Source: Paraphaeosphaeria minitans
Lineage: Eukaryota; Ascomycota; Dothideomycetes; Pleosporales; Didymosphaeriaceae
Assembly (NCBI GenBank): GCA_015832175.1
Contig: WJXW01000008.1
Location: 1-64,000, forward strand
Length of the DNA: 64,000 nucleotides
Direction of reading: 5' to 3'
Shown: positions 59,901 through 64,000 of the stretch, in pieces
Layout: each line of letters opens with the position of its first letter
Numbering within the stretch: the stretch's first letter is position 1
Translations under genes and position numbers: made by a program
The notes under the pieces: model-generated
What the model saw: only the letters and a program-made list of their open reading frames with translations
What the model was told of the DNA's origin: nothing
The model's database searches: none

Positions 59901-60185
59901 TCTAAGCAAATATTACTAGTAAACTATAAGTTAGAACTACCGCTAGATGCAAAGATACACCTAGTATTCCACATATTACTACTAGAACTAGTAGACCCTA
60001 ATACACTAGTTGAAACCACCTTCTACCACTAGACTAAGGAAGAAAACAAATTTAAGGTTAAAAGAATTCTAGAATATAATTAGTATAGCAACGCGTATCT
60101 TGTTAAGTAGAAAGGTTACCTATACAGCGAAAACACTTAGGAACTAGAGAACTACTTAAGAAACTATTAATAAAAGATTAGAGAA
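56890..60185 (+). pseudogene. pol of chromovirus 2
   Basis: Same domain order as chromovirus 1. Reverse transcriptase about 57,660-58,170 with YMDDILVFS near 58,010; RNase H near 58,450-58,800; integrase zinc site and core about 58,960-59,500, with SNRDKLF near 59,370; chromodomain about 60,040-60,160. It keeps some codons that chromovirus 1 lost and lost others. RIP-type stops throughout. Confidence 0.87.
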
Positions 60186-60249
60186 TTCTACTAATAACCT
60201 ACACAGTATAATAATATTTATACCTAAGACAGTAAAGGCACTAAATTAT

Positions 60250-60870
60250 TCTAGAATTCTAATAGGAAATCCTTAAAAGCGCTCTATGTCGTAGGGGACA
60301 AGAAAGGACCTAAAGGAGTCTTATTAACTACTAGATTAACAGCTTTACAAGATTTAGCCTCCTTAATATTCTTTTTCTTAACCGCTATTGTATTCTTAGC
60401 ACGCTTATTTAGTAAGTTTATTTACTAACGTAACTAATCTTTGTACGCGCGTGCAACCTATAACTTCTCTAACGCCTCCTTATAGGCCTTAAACGCAGCC
60501 TCCTACGTTTCTCTTAACTCTTTTATCTATATACGCAATTTCTCTTTCTCTACTAATAAACGCTTAAACTTAGACTCTAAAACGCGCACATTATAACATT
60601 AATCTTAATAAACACATTCCTTATATCTTCTAGACTAAACGTGAACCTTATAAATATAGTTATGTTTTATACACGTTAAGCATTTCTTAACTATAACTTC
60701 GCTAAAGGAGTTAATAAAATTAGTTAGGTAATAGTAATAGGTAGTGCTAGACTTAAAAAGTTGTTAGGGCATAATATAAGCAAGCTAACGCTACTTATAA
60801 CGCAGGGCGAGCTCTAGTTATAACTAGGCATAAGACACAGTCACATAATTTAAAGACAAATCCTAGTAAG
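60250..60870 (-). pseudogene. Antisense Cys-cluster/coiled-coil frame in the 3' region of chromovirus 2
   Basis: Opposite-strand frame between chromodomain and right LTR. It reads a Cys-containing segment (ECVY and CYNVRVLESKFKRLL near 60,560-60,630), then a Glu/Lys/Leu-rich helix with ELRETQEAAFKAYKEALEKL at about 60,470-60,530. It aligns with the antisense frame of chromovirus 1 (shared AAFKA and Cys segments). Fewer stops than the gag-pol frames. Confidence 0.58.
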
Positions 60871-60881
60871 GAGGGAGATAA

Positions 60882-61292
60882 TATTAAGATTTAAAGGCTA
60901 GGCCTCTTAGGATCTTTATATATATCTACATTTATTGTTTAAGTGGCATAGTACAAAAGGTCACGTAACCTAATTAGTGTAATTAGAGCGCCAAGACAAC
61001 TAATTAAACTAAGCACTTAACATACTAAGTAACTAATTAGTGCTTAATTAGTTTAATTAGAGCAATTAGTCCACTAATCGCTTAAAGTATATAGGAACGT
61101 AAGGATAGGCTCTCTATACTTATGTTTAATCTGTTTATTAATTTATTGTTTGGATTCTAGTAGACTAAATTGTTAACTTATTACACTTCGCAAGATACTA
61201 TTATATTAACAAGACCTTTCACCTTCCGTAAGTACTCCTGCCTGAGAACTAACCTTAACCCTTTAGGACTAGCTACCCTCTTGGATTTAACA
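60882..61292 (+). repeat. Right LTR of chromovirus 2
   Basis: 411 bp; its first two bases are TA instead of TG, a RIP-type change, and it ends TTTAACA. Preceded by the purine tract aaggagggagataa and followed by the target duplication gctag. Confidence 0.93.
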
Positions 61293-61553
61293 GCTAGCGC
61301 CTAGTAGCGCTATCTATAAAATAGGCAGCCCTATAAGCCCTATAGCTCTAAGTGGCTAGCGCCTAGTAGCGCTATCTATAAAATAGGCAGCCCTATAAGC
61401 CCTATAGCTCTAAGTGGCCAGCGTCTGTCTGTGCGTCCTTAGAAATTAGTAGCCCTATAAGCCCTATAGCTCTAAGTAGCCAGCGCCTGTCTGTGCTGTC
61501 TAGGAAATTAATAGCCCTATAAGCCCTATAGCTCTAAGTAGCTAGCCAAATAT
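61293..61553. repeat. 62-bp satellite, right part
   Basis: About four further 62-base units continuing the array of 54,225-54,586 after the chromovirus insertion. Both unit variants are present. The array ends directly at the truncated helicase relic. Confidence 0.9.
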
Positions 61554-64000
61554 TAGTATAAATGCCGCCATTGCAGCAGCTTGTTTGTTATAGGTAATAA
61601 GGGGCTTAAAGACTCCCATTTTCTCTATATTAAGCTGAGTTGCGAGTAAGACTAAGGCCGCAACGTATACTACTATCCACGTTAGATACTCTGTGCCCTA
61701 AACGCCCTACTTATTAGCCTATAGGTAGTTAGTAAAGCGCCTACTAAGGACCTCTATAGCCAGGAACTCCTTAAATAGCTGCACGTAGGCTAGATACATA
61801 ATAAGTACCTAGGATAGCTGTGTAGGCAGAAAGCGTAGTATTACCTTAGGCTTATTCTACTGCGACTATAACTTATAGTAATAGACTACTATTATTATCT
61901 GCCTATTTATAATAAATAGGTTCTAATCCTGTAAGGCCCTATTACAGAACTATATTATTGTAATCTTAGTGCCCTAGCTAGACTAGCCCTATTTAATATA
62001 GACGTTAGCCAGCGCTAGCTCTTTAAAGCGCTAGAGAGTGTAGAGATACTACTTTACACGTATAAGGTTTTATGTCCTATTTTTAGCGCAAAGCTTATAA
62101 CCCTACCTATTCTATATTATCTACTTAAGTATCTATTGTAAGCTATACTCTAGACTATTATTACCTATAATAAAGAATATGCCTCGCTGCGTATAGGCGA
62201 CATTATCCTAGAGGAGGTTAAAGTAGATTAGAAAACGCCCATTATAGCTATAGACCTAAAGTAGGTTACCCTAGAGCAGGTTCTCTAGCTTAGCTAGTAG
62301 TTTTTAGGCTATCTACTAGAAGTGTTGTATAATAATTAGCTTACTATAGAGGTAGAAAACCTTTTTATTTTCTAACTAGAACGCGTTACCTGTGTTCTCG
62401 CTATTTATAGTGATGTACTTACTATAGGCTAGTAGACTTAGTAGCTAGCTTATTAGGCTAAACAACCTATCTACTAGGCGCTGCCTTCTTACCTTAAGGT
62501 ATACCTCTTACTCCTCCTTACCCTACTACGCCTACTCTACTAATAGAAGTAGAAGTTTAACACTAAGTACCTAGAGGTAGTAAATAATACTAGTAATTAG
62601 GTATAAGTAGTGCTTCGCGCTGCGTAGCTAGCGTGCCTTTAGGTTAAACCTAAGCACTACTATAAAGTGGATAAGCCCACTCTTAAATAGGCTATAGACG
62701 TAGGGGATAAGGATAAAGTTTCTAATTATTTTATATAGGCTTACTCTATAGCTAGCTAGGTTATTACTCTTTAGGCTGTGCTAGAAGTAGAGAGTAAGCT
62801 TCTTCTACTAGCCCTACTATAGAAACATCTCTCGCGCGTCCTTTAGGGAATCTACCTTAGTTAGGCAATAGGTATTATTTTTATCGCTACTACTATTACT
62901 ACTACTACTATTACTACTATTACTACTATTAGAGCCCCTACTCTCCTTATTACTAGTATCTACCTCCTTAGTAGTAATAATGCGTAGAGTATAGTAGATA
63001 AATATAACTATATACCTAGTGTACTGTGCCTAGCTCTCTAGGTTCTATAGCCAGGCTATAGGCTACTAGTCCACCTTATTCGCTTTAGCACTCCTTACCT
63101 ACTACTAGGTCTTACGCAGTAGTAATAACAGCCCTTAGACACTCTACTCTACTAGCTATTTTACTACTTACGTAGCCTTTTATAGCCTTAGCTTGTCTTA
63201 TTGCGGTAGTTAGATAGCATAGGTAAAATATACATAGTTATAGTTTATAAAGTGCTCTAGCTACTTAGTAAACTTCTACTAGCCTGTCTTATCTATTTTT
63301 ATAACTTTAGCCTCTATAACTTACTCCTATTACTCTCTCTTTTCCTATATTATAGTAAATTACTTTAGCAGCTTATTTACGCTTTCCTTATTAGCGCTTA
63401 GTAAGGCTGTATTATAGCCTTACCTAGATACCTATACAGTAAAGTAGCGCTACTAGCCTAACGCTAGAAAGAAGAACTATATAGTAATCTAGTAGTATAG
63501 CGCATTTAAGCTAGTTTTAAATAATAGCTAGTGCGCCCCCTTATAGTATTCCTACATTTTATCCTTATTTTAAGTAAAATAACTATAGTTAGGCTACTAG
63601 TACTATAGCCTATTAACTAGCTTCTTAAGCACCTTAATTAGCGGCCTATCTAGTTATAGTAGGATAACCTTATAAGGTTTTTGTATCCTTAAGTGTATAT
63701 AGCTCTAGATAAACTTCTTCCTCTTTTTAGTAAGTATATAGTGCTTTCTCTAGAGATGCTTATAAAGGCTCTAGATACTAATTTTATACTCCCTATAGTA
63801 GAGTACGCAATACTTCTTTAGGTAGATAATATAGTTCTAGATCTATACCTACGTAGCGTTATTACTAGCTAGCCTCTACTCCTCTATATAGTTAGACCTA
63901 GCTAGTAATAATATAGGCAGCGCAGCTACGCTTATGTTATAAATATACTTATATAACTCTATAGCTGTCGCTAGCTAGGGAGAGAGTTAGGGTAGTAGAG
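61554..64000 (-). pseudogene. RIP-degraded relic of the telomere-linked helicase gene (N-terminal half)
   Basis: Minus-strand homologue of the intact gene at 1687-6108, running beyond the window or starting near its end. The frame reads ALQDxNLFIINRQIIIVVYY and VILRFLPTQLSxVLIMYLAY, directly matching the intact protein (ALQDRNLFVMDGQIMTVVRY and VIPRFLPSRLSQVLVVYLAY). The acidic Ser/Asp tract is recognisable as a run of tac/tatta codons at about 62,880-62,945. Homology stops around the recombinase box II region, so the helicase part is absent and an unrelated 25-residue end precedes the 62-bp satellite. RIP stops throughout. Confidence 0.85.

Larger units (their letters stand above)
54587..61292 (+). 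mobile_element. Ty3/gypsy chromovirus 2, RIPed, full length
   Basis: 6,706-bp element with 411-bp LTRs (54,587-54,997 and 60,882-61,292) and target duplication gctag at 54,582-54,586 and 61,293-61,297. It is inserted in the 62-bp satellite. The gag-pol interior is a close relative of chromovirus 1 (same order, offset about 14,606), but the first half of the LTR and the region after the chromodomain are different. Stops throughout; not autonomous. Confidence 0.95.

Overview
This is the left end of a chromosome from a filamentous ascomycete fungus (Pezizomycotina). The first 114 bases are 19 uninterrupted CCCTAA units. Nearly everything else is rich in TpA and poor in CpA/TpG, and its old reading frames are broken almost only by TAA/TAG where Gln (CAA/CAG) or Trp (TGG) codons would stand. 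That is the signature of repeat-induced point mutation (RIP), which is specific to fungi. The species cannot be named from the sequence. Only one clearly intact gene is present.

Layout. 1-8150: telomere, AT-rich subtelomeric repeat, an intact GC-rich telomere-linked helicase gene on the minus strand (1687-6108), a short degenerate interstitial telomere tract, then a second copy of the AT-rich repeat. 9.66-18.53 kb: a head-to-head pair of RIP-killed helicase genes, a UPF1-like superfamily 1 helicase with CCHC knuckles (minus) and a SNF2-like superfamily 2 helicase (plus). Their frames can still be followed for about 1,300 codons each without a net indel. 19.6-32.3 kb: a RIPed composite repeat with four degraded genes, A (minus, unknown, AT-hook-like), B (plus, unknown, KEG repeats), C (minus, recombinase-like plus RecQ helicase related to the telomeric gene) and D (plus, unknown), together with iteron-like repeats and a conserved hairpin. 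32.3-33.0 kb: a weakly RIPed spacer with a 33-bp tandem array. 33.0-48.2 kb: a second direct copy of the composite repeat, 5'-truncated, internally deleted and split by a Ty3/gypsy chromovirus (39,981-46,567). 48.3-54.1 kb: long unrecognised RIPed minus-strand frames. 54.2-61.55 kb: a 62-bp satellite split by a second chromovirus (54,587-61,292). 61.55-64.0 kb: a RIPed relic of the telomeric helicase gene, running off the window.

How the parts relate. The intact gene, gene C and the right-hand relic belong to one family: N-terminal zinc fingers, a region resembling a tyrosine recombinase catalytic domain, and in the two longer members a RecQ helicase. With the SNF2-like and UPF1-like genes, three helicase types lie in about 30 kb of subtelomere. 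I infer that this family spreads among chromosome ends by recombination and possibly by its own recombinase activity; only the terminal copy has escaped RIP. Boundaries of RIPed genes come from reading through presumed RIP stops and are approximate unless the evidence says otherwise.
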